A DNA stretch of 64,000 bases from Agromyces allii (GCF_009749385.1 NZ_WBIN01000001.1:1-64000); one strand, 5' to 3'; counted from the first letter of the stretch, positions 37,364-47,516 are shown. Numbers and translations are program-made. Notes: generated by a model from the letters alone, not told the origin.

Positions 37364-39652
37364 TCGGCGACGATGCATGCGGTACCTGGCGATGAGCCGG
37401 CGCGAACGCCCGACCGCGGCCGTGACCGCGGCGGCCGCGGCATCCGCCTCGCTCCAGCGCTTCACGACGGTCTCGCTCGCGACCTGCTGGCCGTCGAACA
37501 CGTCGCGGTCGACGCTCGCCGCGAGCGAGGTCAGCCGGAGCGCACCCGGATCGGCCGTCGAGACGACGCCCTGCTCGACCGCCTGCCGCTCGAGCGCGCG
37601 GGCGGTCTGGAGGCGCGACGATCGTTCGGGGGGCTCGAAGCCGAGCTCGGCGTACCGGTCGATGAGTTCGTCCCAGGCCGCGGCCGCCGCGATCTCGTTC
37701 TCGCGCGAGCGGCGCTTGCGACGTCGGCGTTCCTTGGCCATCGCGACGAAGAGCATCGGGAGGAAGACGATCGCCAGCGGGATGCCGAGCGAGGCCGTCG
37801 CGACCCAGACCCACCCGGGAACCTTGAACGGGCGATCCTTGTCTTCATCGTCGGTGTCGTCGATCTCGACCGTCGACAGGAGATCGTCTTCGACGGCCTC
37901 CGCACGCGGGGGCTGGCGCACCTGCGGCTGCGGCTCCGACTTCGGCTTCGGCGTCTGCTCCTGCGGGGCGTCGACCTCGTCGGGCGTCGGCCGGAACGAG
38001 ACCCAGCCCACGCCTTCGAACGGCACCTCGACCCACGCCGTGACATCTTCGCCGAGCACCTCGACGGACTCCTGGTCTTCTCCGATCTCGGGCGCGAAGC
38101 CCATGACGACACGTGCCGGGTAGCCGAGTTGGCGCACCATCAGCGCCATCGCCGCGGCGTACTGCTCCTCGTCGCCGACCATCGACGATCGCGTGAAGAG
38201 CTCGATGAGACGGTCGGCGCCGTGGCCGGCTCGCGAGGCGACCGAATCGGAGGCGAGCCCGTGGCTCAGGAATCCGTTGGTCTTCAGCCCGCGCTCGATG
38301 TTGCGGAGCTGCTCGATCGGCGTGGCGGCGTCGCCCGCGTACTCCGCACCCTTGGCGGTGACGACGTCGGGCACGTTCTCGACGGGCGGCAGTTCGATCG
38401 AGGCGATCGGAACGTCGGCGAGGTCCTCGTCGCTGGGCTCGACCTGCGTGTCGGCGTCGAGTCGATACCGGGTGCCCTCGCCGATGCCGCTCGTCAGCAC
38501 GGCGGTGCCGGCGGCGGCGTTGTAGCGGAGGTCGCCTTCGCGTTCCGTGCTGCCCGCGTCTTCGAGCCGCAGTTCGCTGCCATAGCCGACGGTCGGCAGC
38601 CAGACGTCGTCGTAGCCCGCCACCTCGACCTCGATCGAGCGCGAACTGCCGAGCTCCGCGAGCGGCGGCCGCGGGAGGGTCTGCCCGGTGATGGCGTATC
38701 CGCCGTCGTCGTCGGAGTCGCCTGGGCCGGCGACGTTCCAGAGCCGTCCGGTGTAGGAGTTCATCGTGGCGAGCCGCACGGTGTCGCCGGGTTCGAGTCC
38801 GGTGATCGTGAACAGCGGCTCCTCGGCGAGGTCCTTGGTGTAGTTGCGGAACCCCGCGAGCGGACTCGCGAACTCGAGCGGGTCGAACGGGGGCACGACC
38901 TGGTCGCGGAGCACGAACCGCTCGGGCGCGACGGGCGCGACCGCGAGACCGGCGACGGCGCCGATCGCGACAGCACCCGCGACGACGACCGCCGAGCCGC
39001 GGAGTTTCTGGTTGCGCAGCCGCCGGGCGCCGGCGGCATCGGTCTCGACGTCCGATCCACGTCGCCAGGCGAGCCACACGAGCGCGATCACGGCGAACGC
39101 GACGCCGCGGACACCCGCGTAGAAGGCCTCGTCGGTGCCGAGCAGGATGCCCGAGACGAAGAGCAGCACCGGTCCGATGAGGATGACCGCGCTGCGGACC
39201 ACGGTGCGTCTGCGCGGGAGCCATCGCAGCACGAGCATCGAACCGGCCAACGCGACCGCCCAGGCCGCCACGTACGGAACGACGGCGACGTAGTACGGCG
39301 CTTCAACGGGTGTGCCGATGGTGAGGATGTCGGCCCAGCCGTACACCGCGCCGATCGCGAGCCCGGCGAGGGAGGTGAGGCTCGGCAGCACGACGAAGAT
39401 CGCCGAGTCGGGCATCGTGAACGGCGTGCCGAGCACGAAGTACATGGCCAGGCCGAGGACGACGGTCGTGAGCACGCCGAGGCGCAGCAGGGTGCCGAGC
39501 ACCGCGGCGAGCGTGCCCACCACGAGACCGGCGAGGGCTGCGACCAGGAAGTCGAGGTCGCCGAAGCTGGTCTCGTAGCCGAGGATCGCGAGCAGCGAGA
39601 GCACCGACAGCACGACGAGATCGGTCACGGCGGTGCGCGGAATGCGGTTCAC
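37361..39652 (-). CDS. transglutaminase-fold membrane protein without catalytic triad
   Basis: The 763-aa protein has about seven N-terminal helices, an external region, a transglutaminase-like domain (about 440-560), one more helix (about 610-630) and a basic cytoplasmic tail. Aligned by eye to the paralog at 17405-19765, the catalytic Cys position is Glu495 (GDEEQYAAAMALMV), the His position is Thr538 (DVTAW) and the acidic position is Arg554 (SFRPTP). The fold flanks (YPARVVMGF, FEGVGWV) are kept. It is therefore probably a binding or structural protein, not an enzyme. GTG 39652 overlaps the DUF58 stop (GTGA). Confidence 0.87.
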   Translation of the reverse strand: MNRIPRTAVTDLVVLSVLSLLAILGYETSFGDLDFLVAALAGLVVGTLAAVLGTLLRLGVLTTVVLGLAMYFVLGTPFTMPDSAIFVVLPSLTSLAGLAIGAVYGWADILTIGTPVEAPYYVAVVPYVAAWAVALAGSMLVLRWLPRRRTVVRSAVILIGPVLLFVSGILLGTDEAFYAGVRGVAFAVIALVWLAWRRGSDVETDAAGARRLRNQKLRGSAVVVAGAVAIGAVAGLAVAPVAPERFVLRDQVVPPFDPLEFASPLAGFRNYTKDLAEEPLFTITGLEPGDTVRLATMNSYTGRLWNVAGPGDSDDDGGYAITGQTLPRPPLAELGSSRSIEVEVAGYDDVWLPTVGYGSELRLEDAGSTEREGDLRYNAAAGTAVLTSGIGEGTRYRLDADTQVEPSDEDLADVPIASIELPPVENVPDVVTAKGAEYAGDAATPIEQLRNIERGLKTNGFLSHGLASDSVASRAGHGADRLIELFTRSSMVGDEEQYAAAMALMVRQLGYPARVVMGFAPEIGEDQESVEVLGEDVTAWVEVPFEGVGWVSFRPTPDEVDAPQEQTPKPKSEPQPQVRQPPRAEAVEDDLLSTVEIDDTDDEDKDRPFKVPGWVWVATASLGIPLAIVFLPMLFVAMAKERRRRKRRSRENEIAAAAAWDELIDRYAELGFEPPERSSRLQTARALERQAVEQGVVSTADPGALRLTSLAASVDRDVFDGQQVASETVVKRWSEADAAAAAVTAAVGRSRRLIARYRMHRRR

Positions 39653-41073
39653 GGGCGCACCCTTCCGACGAGTCGGGCGAGGTCGGAGAGGGCCCCGACG
39701 GTGACCACCGTGGTGCCCGCGACCTTCGCGATGCGGGAGGCCGCACCGGACTCGACCCGGAAACCGAGCGTCTGGGTGTCGGCACCGAAGACGGTCTCGG
39801 CCGACCTGAACTCCGAGAGCGGCACCTCGGAGCCGGCGACGATGATGGCGACGCTCGGCGCCGAGAGTCGCGGGGGGGGGGGGGGGCCCCCCCCCCCCCC
39901 CCCCCCCGCGCCCCCGGGGGGCGCGGCCCCCCCCCCCCGGGGGGGGGGCCCCGCGGCGCCGGGGACGTGGTGGGCGCCGCTCGCCGCCGAGCGTCGCTTC
40001 GTGCGCTCGCGCACGAACGACCGCATCGAATCGAATGCTCCGGATGCCGCGGCCACGCGACTCGTGTCGTCGAGCAGTGCGGTCGGGGTCGCCGTGCGGA
40101 GCGAGAGCTCCTCGGTGAGCACGTCGACGCGCGTGGCGTCGCGGATCACCTGGACCCCGAGCGAGGCGAGCACCGACACGCCGAGCTCGAACTCCTCGTC
40201 GGAGGCGTAGGTCGAGCGTTCGGTGCGCTGCAGCAGCGCGAGCTGCGAGCGCCGGGTCTCCTCGTACTGGCGCACCATGAGCTGGCCGGTGCGCGCCGAG
40301 GTCCGCCAGTGCACGTTGCGAAGCGCGTCGCCGGGCTGGTACGCGCGCAGCGCATGGAACGAGATGTCGTTGTCGGTGATGGTCTTCGTGACCTCGCCCT
40401 CGAGGTCGCGCACGAGCCCGGCGGCCGACGGCTTGAGCCGTGCCGTGACGGGGTGCACGAAGAGCTCGACGGGCTCGCTCCAGCGCACGATGCGCCGGAG
40501 GAGGCCGAGCTGGTCGCCGCGAACCGAGACGGCCGGGCCGGCCACGATGACGGCGCGGCGGTTCGTCGGCACGGCGAAGAGTTCTTCGTGCTCGGCCGTC
40601 GTCGGCAGCGCCGGCACGATGAACTCGGCGAGGCCGGCGCCCACGGGCAGCTCGAGACGCGACGGGATCGACGGCTTCGCGCCGGTGTTCACGACCAGCA
40701 GGCGACCGAACGCCCGCTCCCCCGCCACGACGCGGGTCGGCTGCAGCGCGACCTCGACGCGGTAGTGCATGCGGCCGAGCGTGTAGGGAATGCTCACGAG
40801 CATCGCGGCGAGCAGGGTCGCGCCGAGGAAGGCGAGCTCGATCCAGCCGAGCAGCCAGGCGACGACGAACGCCACGAGCGAGGCGAGCAGCACGAGCCAA
40901 CCCGTGACCGAGATCACGCCCGTGACGGGGGCGGTCGCGTGACCGACGGTGCGGGCGCCGCGCGCGACGACCTGCATCGCCGATCGAGCGGATGCCGCGA
41001 GCGAGCGTCCGACCGCCAGCGCGGCGATGTGCGCCTGCGACGGAACTCGGGGCGCGCGCGGCTCGGCGCTCAT
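39649..41073 (-). CDS. DUF58 protein (second copy)
   Basis: The 474-aa protein has two membrane helices (about 52-95) and the DUF58 signature YQPGDALRNVHWRTSARTGQLMVRQYEETR. Residues about 370-400 are a Gly/Pro-only linker encoded by the G/C homopolymer block at 39872-39965; the frame stays open through it and the family C-terminus (VAIIVAGSEVPL) resumes afterwards. The first DUF58 copy has a different low-complexity insert at the same place. The ATG overlaps the MoxR stop (ATGA). Confidence 0.87.
   Translation of the reverse strand: MSAEPRAPRVPSQAHIAALAVGRSLAASARSAMQVVARGARTVGHATAPVTGVISVTGWLVLLASLVAFVVAWLLGWIELAFLGATLLAAMLVSIPYTLGRMHYRVEVALQPTRVVAGERAFGRLLVVNTGAKPSIPSRLELPVGAGLAEFIVPALPTTAEHEELFAVPTNRRAVIVAGPAVSVRGDQLGLLRRIVRWSEPVELFVHPVTARLKPSAAGLVRDLEGEVTKTITDNDISFHALRAYQPGDALRNVHWRTSARTGQLMVRQYEETRRSQLALLQRTERSTYASDEEFELGVSVLASLGVQVIRDATRVDVLTEELSLRTATPTALLDDTSRVAAASGAFDSMRSFVRERTKRRSAASGAHHVPGAAGPPPRGGGAAPPGGAGGGGGGGPPPPPRLSAPSVAIIVAGSEVPLSEFRSAETVFGADTQTLGFRVESGAASRIAKVAGTTVVTVGALSDLARLVGRVRP
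39872..39965. repeat. pure G/C homopolymer block inside DUF58 gene
   Basis: The block contains runs of 15 G, 21 C, 5 C, 6 G, 12 C and 10 G, broken only by short GCG/CGCGG pieces, with no A or T over about 90 bases. Part of it (39906-39926) is nearly a perfect palindrome. It could be a mis-called or poorly filled assembly stretch, or a genuine hairpin-prone low-complexity linker. True length and frame are doubtful. Confidence 0.9.
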
Positions 41074-42038
41074 GCGGCGCGGTAGGCGGGCGGAGCGACG
41101 TCGACGATCACCGAGGAGACGATGTCCTCGGCCGTGGCGCCGGCGAACTCGGCCTCGGGGTCGACGATGATGCGGTGCGCGAGCACGGGCACCGCGAGCT
41201 CGCGCACGTCGTCGGGCGTGACGTACGTGCGGCCGTGCGCGATGGCCCACGTCTTCGTCGCGCGGGCCAGTGCGAGCGCACCGCGCATGCTGACGCCGAG
41301 CGCGGAGTGCTGATGCGTGCGGGTGCCGGTGACGAGTTCGTTCAGGTACGAGAGCACCGAGGCGTCGACGTACACCTCCGAGGCCAGCTTCGCCATGGTC
41401 GTGACCGAGCTCGAGGCGATGATCGGCGAGACCTTCGACGCGCGGGCGCGGTTGGCCGAGTCGATCAGCAGCGTCACGGCCGTCTCGTGGTCGGGGTAGC
41501 CGAGCGAGGTCTTGATGAGGAAGCGGTCGAGCTGCGCCTCGGGGAGCGAGTAGGTGCCGGCCTGCTCGACCGGGTTCTGCGTGGCGATGACCATGAACGG
41601 GCTGCCGACCTCGTAGCCGACGCCGTCGACCGTCACACGGCCCTCCTCCATGACCTCGAGGAGCGCGGACTGCGTCTTCGGGCTCGCTCGGTTGATCTCG
41701 TCGGCGAGCACGATCGAGGCGAAGATCGGGCCGCGGTGGAACTCGAACTGTCCCTTGCCCTGGTCGAAGATCGTGACGCCCGTGACGTCGGAGGGCAGCA
41801 GGTCGGGCGTGAACTGGATGCGCGAATGCGTGCCGTCGAGCGTGTTCGCGAGGGCCTTCGCGAGCACCGTCTTGCCCGTGCCGGGGAAGTCCTCGAGCAG
41901 GACGTGCCCGTCGGAGAGCAGCGCCGTCACGACGAGCTCGATGATCTGGCGCTTGCCGAGGATCGCCTGATCGATGTTGTCGACGAGCTTCGAGAAGGCG
42001 TCCTGGAACCACTGCGCCTGCTCCTGCGTTACTGCCAT
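41070..42038 (-). CDS. MoxR-family AAA+ ATPase (second copy)
   Basis: The 322-aa ATPase has Walker A EDFPGTGKTVLAKALA, Walker B SIVLADEINRASPKTQSALLE and VIATQNPVEQAGTYSLPEAQLDRF. It is the likely chaperone for the DUF58 protein encoded immediately after it. ATG 42036-42038 is preceded by GAGGAAA. It sits 57 nt after the giant Ig-like gene. It differs from the first MoxR in the N-terminal region, which is short here. Confidence 0.93.
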   Translation of the reverse strand: MAVTQEQAQWFQDAFSKLVDNIDQAILGKRQIIELVVTALLSDGHVLLEDFPGTGKTVLAKALANTLDGTHSRIQFTPDLLPSDVTGVTIFDQGKGQFEFHRGPIFASIVLADEINRASPKTQSALLEVMEEGRVTVDGVGYEVGSPFMVIATQNPVEQAGTYSLPEAQLDRFLIKTSLGYPDHETAVTLLIDSANRARASKVSPIIASSSVTTMAKLASEVYVDASVLSYLNELVTGTRTHQHSALGVSMRGALALARATKTWAIAHGRTYVTPDDVRELAVPVLAHRIIVDPEAEFAGATAEDIVSSVIVDVAPPAYRAA

Positions 42039-42095
42039 TTCTGTTTCCTCACGTAATTCGGTCCGAGAACCGGCCGGATGCCCGGGCCGGATGCC

Positions 42096-45000
42096 TCACC
42101 AGTTGTTGCTGCGAACACCGTCGACCGTCACCGACCCGACGTCGCCGCAGAAGCTCGACGGGGTGCTGCCGTTCCACCGGCCGACGAAGCTGCCGTTGCC
42201 GTTGCCGTCGATCGAGATGTTGTAGCGACCCTTCAGCGCCCCGCCGTTGCAGTAGGGCACCATCTGCACGGTCGTTCCGGGTTGGAAGTTCGAGACGCTC
42301 ACGTTGTAGAACCAGCAGTTGCCGCCGCAGTAGCCGTACTGGCCGTTGTAGTAGCCCACGCGCTCGCCCTTACTGAGCGAGACGGTTCTGGGAGGCGGCG
42401 GGGGGTTCGAGACGCTCACGCTGTCGGATCCGGCGGGCCCCCGCTTGTCACCGGTGTTGGTGGCCTCGACCTCGACGGTGTGGCGGCCGGCACCGACGCC
42501 GCCCCACGCCGTGGAGGTCGCTCCGCCGACGTCGCGCCACGAGCCGCCGTCGATCCGCGCGCGGTACGAGAGCGATCCGCCGCCGGACGCAGGAACGCTC
42601 CACGACGCCGTGATCGTCGAGGGGGCGTCGCCGCTCGAGCGCACGCTCACGCCGGGCGCGCCCGGCGTGCCGTACGGCGTCACCGCGTTGCTGGACAACG
42701 ACCACGCACCCCAGCCCTTGTGCTGGTTCTCGGCGCGAACCGAGAACGTGTAGGTGGTGCCGTTGGTCAGCCCGATGGTCTGGCTCGTGCCCGCGGTGCT
42801 CGCATCGAAGATCCTGCTTCCGCCACCGGTCCACTGGACCTCGTACCGCGTGATGGGCGAGTTGTTCGTCGCGGGTGCGTCCCACCGAACGGTTCCCTGG
42901 GCATCCGATGCGCTCGCGGTCGGCGCGTTCGGCGCGTCGGGCGCCGCGCGCACGATGACCGTGACGCGACCGGTGGTGCGTCGATCCGGGTCCTTCGTGC
43001 CGTCTTCGATGGTGTAGATCACGCTGAGCGTTCCCGTGAACGCCGCACCCGTGCGGACCGTGATGTCGGTCGCGGTGTAGGTCACCGACGCGGTCGATCC
43101 CACCGAGGCCTGATCGATCTCGGCCCCGACGACGACCAGGGGAACGCCGTCCTGCCCGAACGGGTTGAAGTCGTTGGCGAGGACGTCGATGGGGCGCGAG
43201 GCACTGCGGTCCATCTCGAAGTCGCCGTCGTCGACCGCCCTCGGCAACGCCCTGGTCGACGACACCACCTTCACGTCGATGTATCCCGGGACGGTGAACT
43301 CGTTGAAGTTCACGTCGAACGTGATGCGCGTCGACGCGCCCTTCTGCACGCCGAGCGGAGCCTTGAAGCGAAGGGTCGCCCCATCGACGATCTCGGCTTG
43401 GATGTCGTCCGTCGTGCCGCCCAGGTTCGTGTAGGTGATGCGCTCGATGTTGTCGGGATTCGGCTGGTCGCTCGACTGCCGCAGGTCGATCTCGCGGGCC
43501 GGTTCGCCCGCCTCGATCGTCTCGGCGCGCGGCGTGAACGTCGGGGGCGTGTCGTTGAAGTCGGGGTCGCCGACCGTGATCGGCAACGTCAGGATCGCCG
43601 TGCGGCCGATCGGGTCGTCGGCGTTCTTGCCGTCGGTGACCTCGAACGTCAGGGACGCCGGCCCGCGGTACTCCTTGGTGGGCACGTACTGCAGGTGCGT
43701 GCCGTCGATCTGGACCTCTTCCTCCGTGGCGCTCGCATTCGCGGAGAGGATCAGCGCGGGATTGCCCGACGGCACCTCGACGAGGTCGTCGACGCTCCAG
43801 TCGATCTCCCCGTTCATGGGCACCACGATCGGATCGAGGTCCTTGAGGTACGGCGCGGGGAACTTCGCCTTCTCCTCGGCCTGCAGTTCCTCGGGCGTCT
43901 TGGGCTTCTGCGTCTCTTCGGGCGCCTGGGTCTCGTCGACCGTGGCGTCCGCGCCGCCCGGAACCGGGGGCACGATCACGAACGCCATCGCCGAGAGGTC
44001 GTCGAGGTCGTTCGTGACCCGGTAGGCGACCGCGTAGCGCTCCGAGCCGGGCTTCACGGTGATGCGCCCGTCGGCGTCGACCTCTGCCTTCGAGGCATTC
44101 GGACCCTCGACGGTCACGGCGAGGTCCTCCACGAGGCCGCCCGGATTCGTGGCGTCGGCGAGCGGGGTCACGGTGACGTCTTCGCCGTCGAGCACCTCCT
44201 CGGGCTCGATGACCTGGTCCTCGGCCGTCGGCGGCAGGATGACGGCGTCTTCGGTGACCGCGATCTGGAGGAACGCGGTGTCGGCGCCGCCGTGGCCGTT
44301 CGAGATCTCGTAGCGGATCGTGTAGGCACCCTCCTGCGCGGGGGCCTCGACGACGACGCGGCGGAGGTCGCGGATCTCGGCCTTCAGCCCCTCGGCGATG
44401 TCGGGGAGGCTCGCGACGCGCAGGCTGTAGCCGCTCGGATCGGAGTCGTTGAGGAGCACCTCGACCGATGCGGTGCGGCCGGGCTTCATCTCGATCGAGT
44501 CATCGACCGCGCTCGGCGGCAGCTGGACGACCGGACGCGGGATGACGCCGATACGGATGGTGCCGGTCGCCGTCGCTCCGTAGGTGTCCCGGATCTCGTA
44601 GGTGAAGGTATCGGTGCCGGCTGAGCCGGGCATCGCCGCGTAGAGCAGACTCGTGCTCGTGAGGTCGCTGACCTGCCCGAGCGACGGAGCGGAGGTGATG
44701 CGCGTGAGGGTCACCGAGTCGCCGTCGGGATCGAGTCCGTCGAGGGGGATGTCGATCTTCACGCCGGACCCCGCGAACGTGCGCGAGGTGATGGGCGTGG
44801 GCAGGGGCGGACGGTTGCCGTCGCTGCCGCGGGCCACGACCGTGAACGTGAGCGTGGCCTTGGCGGTCTGCTCGGTGTCGTCGCTGATCTCGTAGTCGAG
44901 GCTGAACACGCCCGGCTTGTCGGGTGCCTGGTAGCGAACGGTGTCGTCGTCGACGAAGGCGAGCCCCGGGAAGTCGTCACCGGTCGCGAGCTCGGGCAGC

Positions 45001-47444
45001 ACGTGGAATGCGGCCGCGTCGGGGTGGAAGTCGTTCTCGGTGACCGGAACGGTCACGATGTCGCCGGCACGGACGATCGCGGCGTCGTCGACGGCCACGG
45101 GCGGTTGGTTCTTCACGAGCGGCGGCACGGGGACCACCGTGACGGTGGAGGTCGCCGAGTTGATGCCGTCGGAGACGGTGTACGAGAACTGCAACTGGCG
45201 GTCGAGGGCCGCCGAAGCGGTGACCCGCGTGACCGTGTTGGTGAGGAGCTCCACCGAGACGAGCCCGTCGGTGGCCGTGTCGTCGACCGACTGCACGGCG
45301 AGCACCCGACCCGAGGGCGAGACGTCGTTGGCGAGCACCGGAATCGACAGCGGCTCACCGGGCCGCAGGTATGCGGTGTCCTTCACGGCGATGGGCGCGA
45401 GCGCCTCGGCCGGCTGCTCGACCACCTGCACCCGGATCAGGCCGACGCTCACGGCCGAACCGGCACCGAGGTTGTACACGAACACGTAGTCGCCGGGTTC
45501 GGCGCTCGAGAAGGTGATCGAGCCGCGTTCGACGTTCGGCTTCACCTCGGCGTTCTCGGGCGCCTCATCGACGCCGAGCAGTGCGAGCGGAGCGCCCGAG
45601 GGCGAGATGTCGTTCACGAGCGGCTCGATGAGCGTCTTCTCGCCGACGAACACCCTCGCGAAGTCGGGGGTTCCGATGGGGTTCAGCGAACCCGACGGCT
45701 TGACCTCGACCGTGAGCGTGCCGGTGGCCGCGGTCTGCCCGTCGGAGACCGTGAACTGCACCTCCTTCTGGCCGAGTTCGGCGGACTTGTGCTGGAACGT
45801 GAGGTTGCCGTCTGGACTGAAGCGGACGGAGTCGCCGCCCACCGGCGAGGCGTTGACGAGATAGAGGTCGTCGCCGTCGGGGTCGTTCCAGTCGGTCAGC
45901 ACGTTGTACGACACCTGCTGGCCCTGCTCGACGCTGATCGCGCCGGAGCGGGACGAGATCGGAGCGGTGTTCTCACTGTCGGGCACGATGCGGACGTTGA
46001 CGGATGCCTCGGCCACGCCGTCGCGCCCGTCGCTGACGGAGTACCGGAACGAGACCGTGCCGGCGGCGCCCTCGGCGGGCGAGAACTGCAGCGCGCGGCC
46101 GCCGTCGATCTGCTCGATGCGGCCCATCGACTCGGGGATCTCGGTCACCGACGACACGGCGAGCACGTCGCCGTCGGGGTCGGTGTCGTTCTCGAGCACC
46201 TCGAGGATCGTCGTTCGCCCGGGGCGCGCACCGAAGTCGTCGTCGCGCGCGACCGGCGGCCGGTTCTGGGCGGTGCGCTCGGCGATCGTGTCCTCGAAGG
46301 TCTGCTGCGCGCTCTTCTCGTCGCCCTCGAGCTCGTCGCTCTCCTCGGGAGGGGTCACCTCCTCCCAGTTGTCGACGAGCCGGAGCTCGGAGTCGACGAG
46401 CCAGGCGTTGCCGTTGGTGAGGTTGTTGAGCGCGATCACGTCGCGGTTCACGCGGAACTCGAGTCGGGCTCCGGCGGTCGGCTGGTCGATGTCGAGCAGC
46501 CGCGGCTTCTCGCCGTCGCACGACGCGAGGTAGCGGCCGGCCTCGGCCCAGGCCCCGTGGACGCAGCCGTCGAGCCAGACGGGCGCCGCGACATCCGCCG
46601 CACCGCTCGAACCGGCCGGCGCCTCTGCGTCGAGTTCGCGCACGGCGCCGTCGTCGAGACCCACCTCGACGATGCCGGTCGCCGTCGCGACGTACGCGGC
46701 GTCGTGCTCGGCGCTCGACTGCTGCAGGCGCAGACCCTCGCCGGGCAGCTCCGTCACGCGACCGTCGACGACGAGCACGTCGCGTTCCTCGTCGAAGATC
46801 ACGGGGCGTTCGCCCACGGCTGCCAGCTGGTGCTCGCCGAGGTCGCTCACCTCGGTCGACGAGGGCGTGTCGGCCGACCCGCGCTCGAAGGTCTTGAGGG
46901 TGCCCTTCTCGACGGACGTCGCGAAGATCGTGCCGGCGTCGGAGACGGCGACCTCGGCGTCGTCGCCGAGTTTCGCGATCGGGTCGGTGCCGCGCCAGTC
47001 GAACTGCAGTTCTGCGCCGGCCTGCACGTTCCAGAGCTCTCCTGCGGGCGACAGCACGGCGATGACGTCGCCGCCGTAGGCGATCTTCGACGCGGGCGGC
47101 ACGTCGATGCGCTGCGAGAGGGTCGTGAACGACGGGTCGATGCGCTCGATCGAGCCGACGGCGGGGTCGTAGACGAACGCGTCGTCACCGTTCTGGAAGA
47201 CGTCGGCCTCGTTCGACGCGGTCGACACCGCGGCGTCGAGCTCTTCGATCTGCCGGTTGAGGCGACCGGCGAGCAGCTCTTCGGCGTTCGTGACCCACAC
47301 CTCGCGCGCGCGCAGGTCGGGATCGGTGACCGGGAAGCCCTGGTGCAGCACCGCGACCGTGACGGGAGCTCCGACGAGCACGGCGATCGCGACACCGGAG
47401 GCGAGCGTCTTCCGCGCACGCAACCAGGAGGTGAAGCCGGACAA
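42096..47444 (-). CDS. giant membrane-anchored Ig-like/FN3 protein 1
   Basis: The 1782-aa protein has one N-terminal helix (about 13-33), a region of about 350 residues that resembles a beta-propeller, an acidic linker, then about eleven cadherin/Ig-like repeats (typical start: NRPPVARDDDFG..PG..., VL.ND.DPDGD), two FN3 domains (about 1515-1690) and a C-terminal tip with four Cys (YCGGNCW, PYCNGG, SFCGDV). No LPXTG or C-terminal helix is seen, so it probably projects outward from its N-terminal anchor. Start is TTG at 47442-47444, with GAGGAG six bases upstream. It is the paralog of the next gene. Confidence 0.88.
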   Translation of the reverse strand: MSGFTSWLRARKTLASGVAIAVLVGAPVTVAVLHQGFPVTDPDLRAREVWVTNAEELLAGRLNRQIEELDAAVSTASNEADVFQNGDDAFVYDPAVGSIERIDPSFTTLSQRIDVPPASKIAYGGDVIAVLSPAGELWNVQAGAELQFDWRGTDPIAKLGDDAEVAVSDAGTIFATSVEKGTLKTFERGSADTPSSTEVSDLGEHQLAAVGERPVIFDEERDVLVVDGRVTELPGEGLRLQQSSAEHDAAYVATATGIVEVGLDDGAVRELDAEAPAGSSGAADVAAPVWLDGCVHGAWAEAGRYLASCDGEKPRLLDIDQPTAGARLEFRVNRDVIALNNLTNGNAWLVDSELRLVDNWEEVTPPEESDELEGDEKSAQQTFEDTIAERTAQNRPPVARDDDFGARPGRTTILEVLENDTDPDGDVLAVSSVTEIPESMGRIEQIDGGRALQFSPAEGAAGTVSFRYSVSDGRDGVAEASVNVRIVPDSENTAPISSRSGAISVEQGQQVSYNVLTDWNDPDGDDLYLVNASPVGGDSVRFSPDGNLTFQHKSAELGQKEVQFTVSDGQTAATGTLTVEVKPSGSLNPIGTPDFARVFVGEKTLIEPLVNDISPSGAPLALLGVDEAPENAEVKPNVERGSITFSSAEPGDYVFVYNLGAGSAVSVGLIRVQVVEQPAEALAPIAVKDTAYLRPGEPLSIPVLANDVSPSGRVLAVQSVDDTATDGLVSVELLTNTVTRVTASAALDRQLQFSYTVSDGINSATSTVTVVPVPPLVKNQPPVAVDDAAIVRAGDIVTVPVTENDFHPDAAAFHVLPELATGDDFPGLAFVDDDTVRYQAPDKPGVFSLDYEISDDTEQTAKATLTFTVVARGSDGNRPPLPTPITSRTFAGSGVKIDIPLDGLDPDGDSVTLTRITSAPSLGQVSDLTSTSLLYAAMPGSAGTDTFTYEIRDTYGATATGTIRIGVIPRPVVQLPPSAVDDSIEMKPGRTASVEVLLNDSDPSGYSLRVASLPDIAEGLKAEIRDLRRVVVEAPAQEGAYTIRYEISNGHGGADTAFLQIAVTEDAVILPPTAEDQVIEPEEVLDGEDVTVTPLADATNPGGLVEDLAVTVEGPNASKAEVDADGRITVKPGSERYAVAYRVTNDLDDLSAMAFVIVPPVPGGADATVDETQAPEETQKPKTPEELQAEEKAKFPAPYLKDLDPIVVPMNGEIDWSVDDLVEVPSGNPALILSANASATEEEVQIDGTHLQYVPTKEYRGPASLTFEVTDGKNADDPIGRTAILTLPITVGDPDFNDTPPTFTPRAETIEAGEPAREIDLRQSSDQPNPDNIERITYTNLGGTTDDIQAEIVDGATLRFKAPLGVQKGASTRITFDVNFNEFTVPGYIDVKVVSSTRALPRAVDDGDFEMDRSASRPIDVLANDFNPFGQDGVPLVVVGAEIDQASVGSTASVTYTATDITVRTGAAFTGTLSVIYTIEDGTKDPDRRTTGRVTVIVRAAPDAPNAPTASASDAQGTVRWDAPATNNSPITRYEVQWTGGGSRIFDASTAGTSQTIGLTNGTTYTFSVRAENQHKGWGAWSLSSNAVTPYGTPGAPGVSVRSSGDAPSTITASWSVPASGGGSLSYRARIDGGSWRDVGGATSTAWGGVGAGRHTVEVEATNTGDKRGPAGSDSVSVSNPPPPPRTVSLSKGERVGYYNGQYGYCGGNCWFYNVSVSNFQPGTTVQMVPYCNGGALKGRYNISIDGNGNGSFVGRWNGSTPSSFCGDVGSVTVDGVRSNNW

Positions 47445-47510
47445 TCTCTACTCCTCGTTGCATCCGTCGGTATGGGCGGCGGGGGTCCATCACTCGGCGG
47501 ACCGCGGCCC

Positions 47511-47516
47511 ACGCTA
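47511..47516 (-). promoter_or_regulatory. candidate promoter (extended -10) of giant protein 1
   Basis: TAGCGT preceded by TGT, an extended -10, lies about 67 nt before the TTG start in the 180-bp gap between the giant genes. No good -35 is seen. Confidence 0.4.

Noticed and set aside
39649-41073. Calling the second DUF58 gene a pseudogene because of the homopolymer block
   Set aside because: The frame is open on both sides and the conserved C-terminus resumes in frame, so it is left as intact with a warning.
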